From assembly GCF_021502725.1 (NCBI RefSeq), contig NZ_JAKFFS010000006.1, positions 186,001-250,000 on the forward strand: a stretch of 64,000 nt of DNA. Reading direction: 5' to 3'. Shown one piece after another: positions 26,655 through 35,785 of this stretch. This stretch comes from Dyadobacter sp. CY345 (lineage in GTDB: Bacteria; Bacteroidota; Bacteroidia; Cytophagales; Spirosomataceae). A model generated the notes under the pieces. It was not told where the DNA came from. It saw nothing but the letters and a program-made list of their open reading frames with translations, and made no database searches. Position numbers and translations under genes: made by a program. Position 1 is the first letter of the stretch; every line of letters begins with the position of its first letter.

Positions 26655-27822
26655 ATCATTTTATTTTTCCGTTGAGTAGTAGTTTTATCTCTATAAAGTT
26701 ACAAATTAAACCCCTACTAATCAGCCCGATCCAGAGTTAAAATGCTTCATTAAACACATATCGGTTACATATTATATTTTTTCTTTGATAAGTATTATTG
26801 ATTTAGCCAAGACCTGAATCACTGTGATTGCAGTTTACCGAAAAACTTAAAGAAGGATAAGCAAGAAAATTCTTAATCCCGGATTAGTATAATTCTTCGC
26901 TGAGAAAGTGCATTTTCATCGTGTAGAAATATATCACAAATTCATTATTGTTACAAAAGTCTTTTTTACAAGCGTTTGTAACTGGCAATTTATAATTTAT
27001 TCTGCCGGGCGAAATACGTTTCCAGATGTTTAATTATAAGAATATCATTTAGGTTTATGGCTGTCTGCCAAACTGATATGTTTCCGGAATGTCAGAATGA
27101 CGTTGGGCAACTGGTCGATATCTGATCATTTTAAGTGTTTATGCTTTTCCATTAACACCCGTTGATCTCTTTCAAACGCTCATTTGCTACAAGAATTCTC
27201 GGCAACTACAATGTGAAGTACTTCGCATCGAATAAATTTATTTACTGCCGTATAAAAATTCTATGAAATATTTAAGAAAAAGAACCAAAAATGACAAAAC
27301 TACAATGTCCGATTATCAGTTTGCGAAAACATACTACGGACACTTTTGAATTACTTCACAGTATAAAATATATTTAATTGTATCTTTTGCAATATTTTAG
27401 TAGGTCAAAGTACCCATTTTCGATAATATATTTTGCCGTTTAATCATTTTGATTTTTTTTTAATTCAATTTGTCTCTACCTTAGTTTTGTAATAGAAACA
27501 CAGTTCCAAAGAAAACGAATAAAATTTTTTCTATGACTGGCCTCTGTCAAGGTATGTTGTTATCCTTTAAAACAGGTAGATCAACGGAGTAAAACGGACT
27601 GGCTTGTAAGAATTATATCATGGTGTAAATCACCGCACTCAACGCAAATAATGACAGGTCCTTTTTTGGCCTGAACAGGAAAGAATTGCCTTTACCATTT
27701 CAAAAATAAAAACGCAGTAAACATTGCGCCTGAAACCGCATGTCCCTGCGCTTGTCAAAAAGCTTTATCATTATTACCCAACTCATATTAGTAACTAATT
27801 TTTAACTCAAATCCAGCAAAAA
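26655..27822. other. 1.17-kb gene-free, AT-rich divergent gap
   Basis: No ORF of note in either direction between a minus-strand and a plus-strand gene. It holds an ACTCAACGG box (minus, 26669-26677), another ACTCAACG at 27637-27644 not attached to a recognised gene, a TAGTTTTG -7-like site at 27482-27489 preceded by TTTGTCTCTACC, and a small hairpin around a T run near 27656-27674. The length suggests a long leader, an untranslated RNA or decayed sequence; none can be shown. Confidence 0.5.
26669..26677 (-). promoter_or_regulatory. ACTCAACG leader box upstream of the type IX secreted protein
   Basis: Read on the minus strand, ACTCAACGG ends 14 nt before the start codon at 26654. Same box as before ugd and manC. 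Confidence 0.4.
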
Positions 27823-28839
27823 ATGAAAAAAGTAATTGTATTAGGTGGCGGTGGTTTTATTGGTGGACATCTTGCTAAAAGACTTAAAGAGAATGGCAAC
27901 TATGTCAGAGTATGTGACATTAAAAATCACGAATACTTCGACCACAGAGAAATCTGTAACGAGTTTATTCTTGGCGATCTAACAGATCCTAAGACGGTTG
28001 AACTTGTTATTGCAGAAGGTTGGGATGAAGTTTATCAACTTGCGGCTGACATGGGCGGTGCTGGTTATATCTTCACAGGACAGAATGATGCAAACGTAAT
28101 GCAGAACTCTGCTTTGATCAACCTGAACGTTGCCAAAGAAGCGTCTATCAAAAATATCAAGAAGCTTTTTTACTCTTCTTCTGCTTGTATCTACCCTGAA
28201 AACAATCAGTTAGACCCAAACAATCCTAACTGCGAAGAAAGCTCTGCATATCCTGCAAACCCGGATTCGGAGTATGGATGGGAAAAACTTTTCAGCGAAA
28301 GACTTTTCAAGGCATACAAAAGAAACTACAATCTTAATGTAAGAATTGCTCGTTTCCATAACATTTTCGGACCACAGGGTACATGGAAAGGTGGAAAAGA
28401 AAAGGCACCGGCAGCGATGCTTCGTAAGGCAGCAGAAACACCAGACGGAGGTTCTTTTGAAGTTTGGGGAGATGGTCAGCAGACAAGATCTTTCCTTTAC
28501 GTAGAAGAATGTGTTGATGCAGTTTTGAGTCTGATGGAGTCTGAATTCGAAGGACCTGTGAACATTGGTTCGGAAGAAAAGGTGACTATCAACCAATTGG
28601 CTCAGATGGCGATCGATATCTCAGGAAAAGATATCACGATCAAAAACATTTATGGTCAGGAATTTATCGACAAGTATGGTTTCAAATGCCCGCTTGGCGT
28701 ACGTGGAAGAAACTCTGACAATGCGTTGTTCAGAAAAGAACTTGGCTGGGAAGTTTCTACGCCACTTATCGAAGGTATGACAAAAACTTACGAGTGGATC
28801 AGCGAGGTTGTATCTCAAAATCAACTGGTTGAAGCATAA
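27823..28839 (+). CDS. GDP-mannose 3,5-epimerase-like NAD-dependent epimerase
   Basis: 338 residues, extended SDR: GGGGFIGGHLA at residues 8-18. The segments match plant GDP-mannose 3,5-epimerase: LAADMGGAGYI, SSSACIYPE (catalytic-type C122), YGWEKL (Y151, K155), RFHNIFGPQGTWKGGKEKAPAA (second catalytic Lys at K194), GDGQQTRSF and VRGRNSDN near the C-terminus. The plant enzyme converts GDP-D-mannose to GDP-L-galactose and GDP-L-gulose. All the key residues appear to be kept, so I infer the same reaction, fed by manC, although related bacterial epimerases may differ. It is followed 44 nt later by a WecG/TagA glycosyltransferase, a candidate user of the product. Confidence 0.8.
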   Translation: MKKVIVLGGGGFIGGHLAKRLKENGNYVRVCDIKNHEYFDHREICNEFILGDLTDPKTVELVIAEGWDEVYQLAADMGGAGYIFTGQNDANVMQNSALINLNVAKEASIKNIKKLFYSSSACIYPENNQLDPNNPNCEESSAYPANPDSEYGWEKLFSERLFKAYKRNYNLNVRIARFHNIFGPQGTWKGGKEKAPAAMLRKAAETPDGGSFEVWGDGQQTRSFLYVEECVDAVLSLMESEFEGPVNIGSEEKVTINQLAQMAIDISGKDITIKNIYGQEFIDKYGFKCPLGVRGRNSDNALFRKELGWEVSTPLIEGMTKTYEWISEVVSQNQLVEA

Positions 28840-28883
28840 TTTATTGAAGATCAGCGTAGCAGATTAATCAAAACTATACAAAT

Positions 28884-29648
28884 ATGGACAATGCATACAA
28901 TACTGTTTCAGTCTTAGGATTCAAGGTATTTAATGATGACCTGAAGAACATTCCGGTACAGGGAGAAAAAAGTAGAGTAATCAACTGTAGCATAAGCCCG
29001 AACAATTATGGTTTAACGGTTAAAGATGCAGAATTTAAGAAAACGCTTCAAAACACCGATTTTCTTGTGTTGGATGGGGTTTATTTTGCGCTGGCCTCAA
29101 TTTTTTTGCTCGGCAAAAATATCAAAAGAAACCAGGGACCTGATGTTTACAAACATTTCGTTCAGCGAATGAATGAAACATCAGGAAAGGTTTTCTTTCT
29201 GGGTTCTTCTGAAAAGGTTCTTGGACTAATCAAAGATCGCATGAACCGTGAATATCCAAATATTACGGTTGGGACTTATTCCCCTCCCTTTAAAAAGGAA
29301 TTTTCAGATCAGGACAATCAGGAGATGATTGATGCCATCAACGCTTTTGAACCGAATGTTTTGTTCGTTGGCATGACTGCGCCTAAACAGGAGAAATGGT
29401 CTGTCAGACACCGTGACTCGCTCAATGCCAACCTGATCGTTAGTATCGGAGCGGTATTTGACTGGTACGCAGGAACTGAAAAAGAAATCAATCCGATCTG
29501 GTTCAAACTTAGATTGGGCTGGTTGCTCAGAATGATTTACAGACCGGAGATCTTTAAGAGAAACATGGGGAATACAATTATATTTTTCCGTGATCTGACC
29601 TTAATTCTATTAAGGTTAAAAAGACAGCCGACATTCTCGAATGTCTAG
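28884..29648 (+). CDS. WecG/TagA/CpsF family glycosyltransferase
   Basis: 254 residues with the family layout: LDGVYFALAS, the GPDVYKHF motif, KVFFLGSSEKVLGLIKDRM, and FVGMTAPKQEKW with the conserved Gln/Lys pair, then GAVFDWYAGTEKE and RLGWLLRMIYRPEIFKR. Members move N-acetylmannosaminuronate, N-acetylmannosamine or other sugars onto undecaprenyl-diphosphate-linked acceptors. The donor here is unknown; the adjacent GDP-mannose epimerase-like gene suggests, but does not prove, an L-galactose-type donor. It ends at a convergent junction. Confidence 0.92.
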   Translation: MDNAYNTVSVLGFKVFNDDLKNIPVQGEKSRVINCSISPNNYGLTVKDAEFKKTLQNTDFLVLDGVYFALASIFLLGKNIKRNQGPDVYKHFVQRMNETSGKVFFLGSSEKVLGLIKDRMNREYPNITVGTYSPPFKKEFSDQDNQEMIDAINAFEPNVLFVGMTAPKQEKWSVRHRDSLNANLIVSIGAVFDWYAGTEKEINPIWFKLRLGWLLRMIYRPEIFKRNMGNTIIFFRDLTLILLRLKRQPTFSNV

Positions 29649-29720
29649 ATAATGTGATGGGAAAACGTTGCTGACCGCAGCATAAACAAGTCAAGCCGGG
29701 CAACACCTGCACTGCGCTTT

Positions 29721-29766
29721 ATTGGATAACCGCGTCTTCTTAGATTGTTTGCGGTAGTTATCCAAT
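29721..29766. terminator. Hairpin, probable bidirectional terminator
   Basis: ATTGGATAAC (29721-29730) and GTTATCCAAT (29757-29766) form a perfect 10-bp stem, extended by CGC/GCG after a 3-nt bulge. It lies between converging transcripts. No strong T run. Confidence 0.45.
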
Positions 29767-29835
29767 GGTTTATTGGGTTGGTCAAAGCCTGCGTTTTCCC
29801 ATTTTTATTTTCCTGGTGGCGATGCCAAAAACACC

Positions 29836-29863
29836 AATGAACGTTTATAGACAAGCGTTCATT
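29836..29863. terminator. Second hairpin in the convergent gap
   Basis: AATGAACG (29836-29843) and CGTTCATT (29856-29863) form a perfect 8-bp stem with a 12-nt loop. Probably part of transcription termination for the minus-strand operon. Confidence 0.35.
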
Positions 29864-30009
29864 TACCTGTTAGTGGGTATCGTCATTTTGCTTTGTTTCG
29901 AAAAAACCATTTTGATTTCCTAATCATTGAAGCTTCGGAATAACCTGCGACAATGCCGTCCTGATCGAAAAGCAGGAATATATTTCGTGATGAAGTGTAT
30001 TCTAAAATT

Positions 30010-31122
30010 CTAGACTGGCTGCCTTTCAACGGCGGTTGACAAGATATCCGTAATATTACGCTCGAAGGAATCGATCGTAAAAAGCGCATCAAATCGCTCC
30101 TTACCAGCCTGTCCCATTCGTGTTCTAATATCAGGATTATTAATCAGTAAGCTGATTTTTTCAGCTAATGCCACTGCATTCTTCTGTGGCACTAAATAGC
30201 CGGTTTCTCCCTCTACAACGATGTCGGGAATTCCACCTTCGGGACAGGAAATTACTGCCAGGCTACTTTGCATGGCCTCTAAAATAACCAAAGGGAAGGC
30301 TTCAAAATGATAAAAAGTAGGGAAAACCAGGACGTCTGATTTGGCTAAAAAATCTCTTTTCTTCTGATCATACTTCGGTCCGTGCGCGAAAACAGTTCCT
30401 TCCAAATGATATTCGGAAACTTTCGCAGCAAATTGCTCAGGCGTAATATCCGTCCATCCACCCACGAAATGACATTCGAAAACATGCCCCTGCTGTTTCA
30501 CAATCCTGCATGCTTCCAATAATACAAGCAATCCTTTGGACTCCATCAGGTTACCTAAAAACAGCAGGCGACAGACTTTGTTGTCTGGTTTTTCAGATAT
30601 TTTGACGGACAGATTGGCTGGAATGCCGTTGGCACAAAAAAATACATTTTCCGGTGGTGCATACGCCTTCACATCATAATACAGGCTTTTGGAAAGCAGT
30701 ATACTGAAAGATTTATTGAACACAAACCGGTACAGCGCGTCGGTTAGGACAGATTTACCCTCAAAACCGACGCCTTTATTGTGAAAATGGTAGATGACCT
30801 TTTTCCCAAACATTTTGAGAATGCCAACCACCATAAGATCCTTGTAGAAGCCGGCCCCACTGGCGGTCAGCGTTACATAACAAAGATCATATTTCTTTCC
30901 GGAAAGCGCCTTTGCGACTTCCGATTGTATTTTTAAAAGCTTAATAATTTTGCCAGCTCCTGCTCCGCCAATTTCTTTCAGGTCTTTTGATGTCGAAAGA
31001 TTTATGTAATCTGCTTCGAAGATGTCGTTAATCCTTGCACTTTCTTTGATGAATTTCCCCACCATCGCAGCACCATGAACCGGTGGTGGCACGTGCATGA
31101 TAAACAAAATCGAAGGTTTCAT
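30010..31122 (-). CDS. Glycosyltransferase family 4 (GT-B fold)
   Basis: 370 residues. The N-terminus FIMHVPPPVHGAAMVGKFI is a GT4 acceptor-domain opening. LLFLGNLMESKGLLVLLEA, DVLVFPTFYHFEAFPLVILEAM (EX7E-type element) and PEGGIPDIVVEGETGYLV form the donor-binding domain. It is the promoter-distal gene of the right-module minus-strand series, 6 nt after the beta-helix gene, so the two are surely co-transcribed. Sugar specificity unknown. Confidence 0.9.
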   Translation of the reverse strand: MKPSILFIMHVPPPVHGAAMVGKFIKESARINDIFEADYINLSTSKDLKEIGGAGAGKIIKLLKIQSEVAKALSGKKYDLCYVTLTASGAGFYKDLMVVGILKMFGKKVIYHFHNKGVGFEGKSVLTDALYRFVFNKSFSILLSKSLYYDVKAYAPPENVFFCANGIPANLSVKISEKPDNKVCRLLFLGNLMESKGLLVLLEACRIVKQQGHVFECHFVGGWTDITPEQFAAKVSEYHLEGTVFAHGPKYDQKKRDFLAKSDVLVFPTFYHFEAFPLVILEAMQSSLAVISCPEGGIPDIVVEGETGYLVPQKNAVALAEKISLLINNPDIRTRMGQAGKERFDALFTIDSFERNITDILSTAVERQPV

Positions 31123-31128
31123 AAAGCG

Positions 31129-33255
31129 TTATTTATTAATTTTAAGTTCTCCTTCGGTGCTGAGGGTGAATTCGGTTGGATAAGAATCCGATGTAACCAC
31201 GTGCCCTTTGTTGATCAAAACGGTTTCGTTTGACTTCGGGGTCTGGCCGCCGGACCAGATTCCCGGGTTGCTCCACTGTCCTGACGCAATGCTTTGGATC
31301 AGCCCGGTAGCAGGATCTTTGATGAGCACAACACCGGCATATGGCGCAAGCTGAAATCTTGATGCAAACTTCTTGTTGGTTACATCCGCATAATTGCCGT
31401 CCAGCGAGACAGAACTTTCATTATTCGAATTGTTATACTCAAAACGGAAATTACTTTCCTGATCGGTCGTTACCAGCGACTTGGACGAGCTTGCATCCTG
31501 CCTGTAATCCTGGATCCATTGGGATAGCGGAATGTTAGCCTGGCCACCGCCTGCATACTCGCGCTGAACAGTAATTGTAGCCGCTTCATTAACCGGCCGG
31601 GCATAGGTATTGTTGTTGAAAGTTCCGAACTGCGAAGGGTCATCATTGAAATACATGTGCACATACATCGCTGACTGTGACGCTGACTTGGCCAGGAAAA
31701 CATTATTTTTGACTGTTAGATTTCTTACGAAAAGATCCTTGAAACTATGGATCAGCAGTACCCTTGGGAAATCGTAAACCAGGTTATTAATGATACGATG
31801 ATCGCTTGTTCCATTGACAAAAATGCCTCCCCAGGGACCGTGCGCGATAACGTTATTATCAATTTCAGTATCCTTGCTACCACCATCCAGATAAATTCCA
31901 GCAGCTTTTCCATACGCCTCCCAGTAGTTGTACTCAGTGCCATGATAGGCTCCCACTGCATTTAAAACAATATTATTCCTGATTTTTCTGTTCGCGCCAG
32001 TTGAATTAAAGGTATAAATTCCTCCACCATCATCTTTGATTTTACAAAAACCATCAACAAAATTATTTTCAACAACAACATTATCACCTGATCCGGAAAA
32101 ATGGATACCATTAAAACCAGTGCTGATCACTGAACAGTTTCTGATCGCAGTTCCGGAAGCGGCGACTGATATTGCTTCCTGAGCTGTATCTCCCGAACGT
32201 GCAGCGCCGGCGATCATCCCGACGTTATTAGTCCGAACCCCATCGATCGTAATCGCTGAGCCATTATGCTCGATCCAGATTCCATTATTCAGCGCATCAC
32301 TCACAGTTCCCCCATTGATTGTAATGGCAGAAACATCGATCCCATAAACGCCGTTACCCCCGTGTTGTTTGAAATTACAGTTATTGAAGGTTACATCACG
32401 CGCACCCACAAGGTAGACGCCATTGTTGTTACTGCCTTCAAAATCAATATTATTAACCGTGATATTTGTTTGAGAATTGACAATCATATTTCCCGCAAGC
32501 GTACTCGCCTTCACTGTTCTTCCATCCGGAGATCCTGAACCGAAATGTACATAAAGTCGCCTCGCATTTTTATCATAAAACCATTCTCCTTCGTCACTGA
32601 GCGTGCCAAGATGATTCTGAACAAAAAATCCATTTCCGTCTTTCGGGCTGTAACGGGTATTGGTTCCATAATTGTTTGTAGCACTGTAATATAACCTGTT
32701 AGCAGCATGTGAAGTGATCTGATGACGATCCAGAATCCAACGATCTTTGCGGATTACAACCTCAGCACCGACCGGGTCAAACGGAATGCTGTTCACCGCG
32801 CCGCCAAAGATTGAAGAATTGTCTTCATGGCCATTGATTTTCAGATATCCGGTGTTGGGATACCTGCCCATGCCCCGAACTACACCGTCCAGCGTAACCA
32901 TGTTCAGCGATTCTACATCCAGCGTTGCATAATAAATATTGCCTGATGCTTTTGTCCAGCCGTTCAGCTGTGTGAAACCACTGATGACCGGGTTAGGTCC
33001 TTCTCCATACGCATCAAAAGTAAAATTTGAATTTTCGGCGGAAACCGTGCCATAAAACACATCCCCTCTTTTAAAAAGTACTGTACTTCCGGTTGTAAAC
33101 GAAGCTTTAAGTTTTTCGAAACTCCATGCATCTTCGTCGCTCAAACCGGAGCCATTGCCGCCGGAAGCCTTTACATAATAAGTGGCCGAATGCGCCGAGT
33201 GAAAACACAGGGCCGCAAGGAAGAGTAAAACTGATTTAATTTTCAGGTTTTTCAT
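31129..33255 (-). CDS. Secreted right-handed parallel beta-helix protein
   Basis: 708 residues with a signal peptide (SVLLFLAALCFHSAHSA). A long central region (about 230-560) has repeated beta-helix turns (ITVNNIDFEGSNNNGVYL, VTFNNCNFKQHGGNGVYG, TAIRNCSVISTGFNGIHF, VVVENNFVDGF). The C-terminal ~60 residues (SGQWSNPGIWSGGQTP, NETVLINKGHVV) form a small beta domain seen at the end of Cytophagales surface proteins. The fold is that of polysaccharide lyases, C5-epimerases and hydrolases, so the protein may trim or modify the glycan made by this operon; catalytic residues cannot be assigned. I see no type IX sorting tail. The start codon is preceded directly by CAACGTT. Confidence 0.85.
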   Translation of the reverse strand: MKNLKIKSVLLFLAALCFHSAHSATYYVKASGGNGSGLSDEDAWSFEKLKASFTTGSTVLFKRGDVFYGTVSAENSNFTFDAYGEGPNPVISGFTQLNGWTKASGNIYYATLDVESLNMVTLDGVVRGMGRYPNTGYLKINGHEDNSSIFGGAVNSIPFDPVGAEVVIRKDRWILDRHQITSHAANRLYYSATNNYGTNTRYSPKDGNGFFVQNHLGTLSDEGEWFYDKNARRLYVHFGSGSPDGRTVKASTLAGNMIVNSQTNITVNNIDFEGSNNNGVYLVGARDVTFNNCNFKQHGGNGVYGIDVSAITINGGTVSDALNNGIWIEHNGSAITIDGVRTNNVGMIAGAARSGDTAQEAISVAASGTAIRNCSVISTGFNGIHFSGSGDNVVVENNFVDGFCKIKDDGGGIYTFNSTGANRKIRNNIVLNAVGAYHGTEYNYWEAYGKAAGIYLDGGSKDTEIDNNVIAHGPWGGIFVNGTSDHRIINNLVYDFPRVLLIHSFKDLFVRNLTVKNNVFLAKSASQSAMYVHMYFNDDPSQFGTFNNNTYARPVNEAATITVQREYAGGGQANIPLSQWIQDYRQDASSSKSLVTTDQESNFRFEYNNSNNESSVSLDGNYADVTNKKFASRFQLAPYAGVVLIKDPATGLIQSIASGQWSNPGIWSGGQTPKSNETVLINKGHVVTSDSYPTEFTLSTEGELKINK

Positions 33256-33262
33256 AACGTTG
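33256..33262 (-). promoter_or_regulatory. CAACGTT abutting the beta-helix start codon
   Basis: On the minus strand CAACGTT runs directly into the ATG at 33255, as at 17661 and 40705. A 177-bp gap before the next upstream gene leaves room for a promoter here. Confidence 0.35.
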
Positions 33263-33432
33263 TACGTTGATATTTGTGATCTTTTTCGTTCTTACTTTGC
33301 TACCCTTCAAATCTTCCCACAAAACCTTCCAATACTGCCTCGCAGTATGAGCAAATAAATGAAATACAAATACTGAAATTGAAAAATCAGTTGACGATTA
33401 AAGGGCAACAAACGGTTACTTAACAAACTGTC

Positions 33433-34491
33433 CTACAGCAACTTTCTGTTAAAAAACCGCAGTACCGGAGACTCTACAAAACGAAATATGAGCACCCCTC
33501 CCGCAATAGTAAACAAAAATAGAATGAAAATCAGAGACTGAAGTATCATCAAATTGTAAATATGCAATTTCTCTACTATAATCCTGAAAAGTCTAAATAA
33601 AGTACTAAGAAAAATCAGGTGTGAGAGGTAAATGGAATAGGAAGCTTCGCCTATCAGGAGAAGTACCGCCGGGTAACGGAATTGCCGGGTCAGGTCAGTG
33701 ATTACCACTCTGTAAATAACCAGTGACATTACTACCGCAAGGATCAGAATTCCCTCCGACCGGAGAAGAATATGCGGATAATCCGGAACCAGAAATCCAA
33801 CTGAAATAATCAAAAGCGCGCCCCAGATCCAAACGTTTAGATAATAGGATTTCAGGATCAGGTAAGCTACAAAACATCCGCAAAGAAATGCAACGATTCT
33901 TTCACTTAGAAATATAATATTAGGAATAGCGATCTTATCTGAAAAGACTATTTTCAAAAGAACGGCTGCAAGCCAAAAGAAAAAAATGTATTTGGCAACC
34001 TTTGGACCAGTCGTGATACAAATGAAAAAGACAATATAAAAAATCACTTCATAAGCCAGCGACCAGGCAACCGGAAGAAAAAAGTTAGCCTGAACAGGAA
34101 GAAGAAGGTATGAATAAAGTATAAAACACCATTCGTGAACCGACTGGAAATTCATCGTGTGGTCAAGGTGGTTGGTCTTTCCGTCTAAAAGGAATATCAA
34201 TAAAAGGTAAACAGTTGCAATAATCCAGTAGAATGGGTAGATCCTTATGAAGCGCTTCTTAAGAAATAACGCTTTGTTGGTACCCTGTTGAAGATCTTTG
34301 AAATGCACATAGGTAATGATGAAACCACTTAATACAAAAAAGAAATCTACACCAATGTAACCTTGAAAGAAAATGTCGCCCAGAAAAGAAGTTTCAAAAT
34401 AAGGACGGGTAGAACCGCTTATATGACAAAGTACTACCAGCATTGCCGCAAATCCTCTAAAAATTTGCAGTAATTCCAACTTCTTTTTCAT
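33433..34491 (-). CDS. Acyltransferase family 3 (OafA/YrhL-like) membrane protein
   Basis: 352 residues, about ten transmembrane segments. The family opening is LLQIFRGFAAMLVVLCHISG (the R...H pair thought to be catalytic), followed by GYIGVDFFFVLSGFIITYVH. It should O-acetylate or otherwise acylate a sugar, taking acyl groups across the inner membrane. It is the third sugar acylation-type enzyme of the right/left modules besides the LbH proteins. It is 95 nt downstream of the GT4 at 34587 and separated from the beta-helix gene by 177 nt. Confidence 0.92.
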   Translation of the reverse strand: MKKKLELLQIFRGFAAMLVVLCHISGSTRPYFETSFLGDIFFQGYIGVDFFFVLSGFIITYVHFKDLQQGTNKALFLKKRFIRIYPFYWIIATVYLLLIFLLDGKTNHLDHTMNFQSVHEWCFILYSYLLLPVQANFFLPVAWSLAYEVIFYIVFFICITTGPKVAKYIFFFWLAAVLLKIVFSDKIAIPNIIFLSERIVAFLCGCFVAYLILKSYYLNVWIWGALLIISVGFLVPDYPHILLRSEGILILAVVMSLVIYRVVITDLTRQFRYPAVLLLIGEASYSIYLSHLIFLSTLFRLFRIIVEKLHIYNLMILQSLIFILFLFTIAGGVLIFRFVESPVLRFFNRKLL

Positions 34492-34586
34492 AAATATCTA
34501 CTTTTCATACACAAAAAATAAAGTGTTGAAGTGCTTTGCAATAATTTTGGCAACATTGTAATAGTGTCCGCTGGTCGATCCAAATA

Positions 34587-35720
34587 TCAGGTATATGAAA
34601 GTTTTCCCCACTCACTAATCAGCTCTTCTTTAAAACTGGCCATTAAGGACGGTTTTTCCTGCAAATCAATCGTTTTGACCGTCGGCAGCAAGTCTATAAA
34701 TTTGCGTAGCCCTTGCAAAGTACTTTCCTCAGACAGCGGATCGAAAAGCAGCCCGTTTTTCTGAGTCACCAGATAAGATGCTCCGGCATACTGCGAGCAA
34801 AAAACATTCAATCCAAAAATCAGCGCCTCATTAACAACCGCGCCGAAAGGTTCAAAAGTGCTTGGCAAGACAAAACCGGATGCACACAAATACCAGGCGT
34901 TCAGCTCCTCGCCTTCAAATCTCCCGGGCATAATGACTTTATTCTGGAGTGCGTGATTTTCTACAAGGTTCTTAATCGTTTCTTTTTGCTGCCCCTCACC
35001 TACCAGTACCAGCACAAGATCAGCGTGTGCGAGAAGGATTGGATAAACGTGCTCAATAAATCCGGCCAGGCCTTTTTCAGCGATGAAACGCCCGACAAAA
35101 AGCAGCACTTTTTTCCCTGTCAGGTCATATTGTTTGGTATAACCTCCCGCAATTGTTTCAAGTTTGGCGCGGTCCGCCCTAAGTCTTTCCGGAGCCTGCA
35201 ATATAGGCGACACAATCAGCTGATTGCCTTTTAAATTAAACGAGGTCTGATAAAACTGCGCAACTTCTCTGGACAATACTACCAAATAATCCAGCCGCTT
35301 GACACTATATTTTCTTGCATAATACCGCATTTTGGTCTGCACATGATGGCAAATGTCAATGCTGTCGTCAATGGTCGAACCTATCTTTTGTTTGATCACG
35401 CCCAGCCCCTTCAAGAGCAACAGATATTGGGTAGTAAATGAAAATTCGTAACCAAAAATAATATCCGGATTGGTGCGTCTGATCGTTTTAAGCATTCCAT
35501 AACGGATGGCTCTTCCCTTTGAACCAGCTGGCCCGTTCAGGAGATAAGAATGTTTAAAATGAAGCTGCGAACGAAGTTTTTGCTGATCAAATTTATGATC
35601 ACGTACATTATCAAAGATAAAAACAACTTCCAGATCGAAAAGCTCCCCCATCGCATTGAACTGGTCAATCCGGTATGGAGCCAACGCAGGATGAAACATT
35701 AAAACTTTGAGCTTACTCAT
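34587..35720 (-). CDS. Glycosyltransferase family 4 (GT-B fold)
   Basis: 377 residues. The N-terminus VLMFHPALAPYRIDQFNAM is typical of a GT4 subgroup. The donor domain has LLFVGRFIAEKGLAGFIEHV, ASGFVLPSTFEPFGAVVNEAL (EX7E) and QYAGASYLV. It belongs to the right-module minus-strand series, 65 nt after the LbH acetyltransferase gene. Sugar unknown. Confidence 0.92.
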   Translation of the reverse strand: MSKLKVLMFHPALAPYRIDQFNAMGELFDLEVVFIFDNVRDHKFDQQKLRSQLHFKHSYLLNGPAGSKGRAIRYGMLKTIRRTNPDIIFGYEFSFTTQYLLLLKGLGVIKQKIGSTIDDSIDICHHVQTKMRYYARKYSVKRLDYLVVLSREVAQFYQTSFNLKGNQLIVSPILQAPERLRADRAKLETIAGGYTKQYDLTGKKVLLFVGRFIAEKGLAGFIEHVYPILLAHADLVLVLVGEGQQKETIKNLVENHALQNKVIMPGRFEGEELNAWYLCASGFVLPSTFEPFGAVVNEALIFGLNVFCSQYAGASYLVTQKNGLLFDPLSEESTLQGLRKFIDLLPTVKTIDLQEKPSLMASFKEELISEWGKLSYT

Positions 35721-35785
35721 AACATTTGTAAGTAAATCAATACGAAAAATTCAGTTGACAACTGATTAATAACAGCTTGAAACAA

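Larger units (their letters stand above)
29649..30009. other. 361-bp convergent gap with two hairpins
   Basis: Between a plus-strand and a minus-strand gene. It contains the two inverted repeats listed separately (29721-29766 and 29836-29863). Short ORFs across it cross these stems and look spurious. Confidence 0.5.

Noticed and set aside
29645-29854. Minus-strand 69-codon ORF in the convergent gap
   Set aside because: It runs across a perfect inverted repeat and resembles no known protein.
34713-35234. Plus-strand ORF (173 codons) inside the GT4 gene at 34587
   Set aside because: It is antisense to conserved glycosyltransferase motifs and shows no domain of its own.
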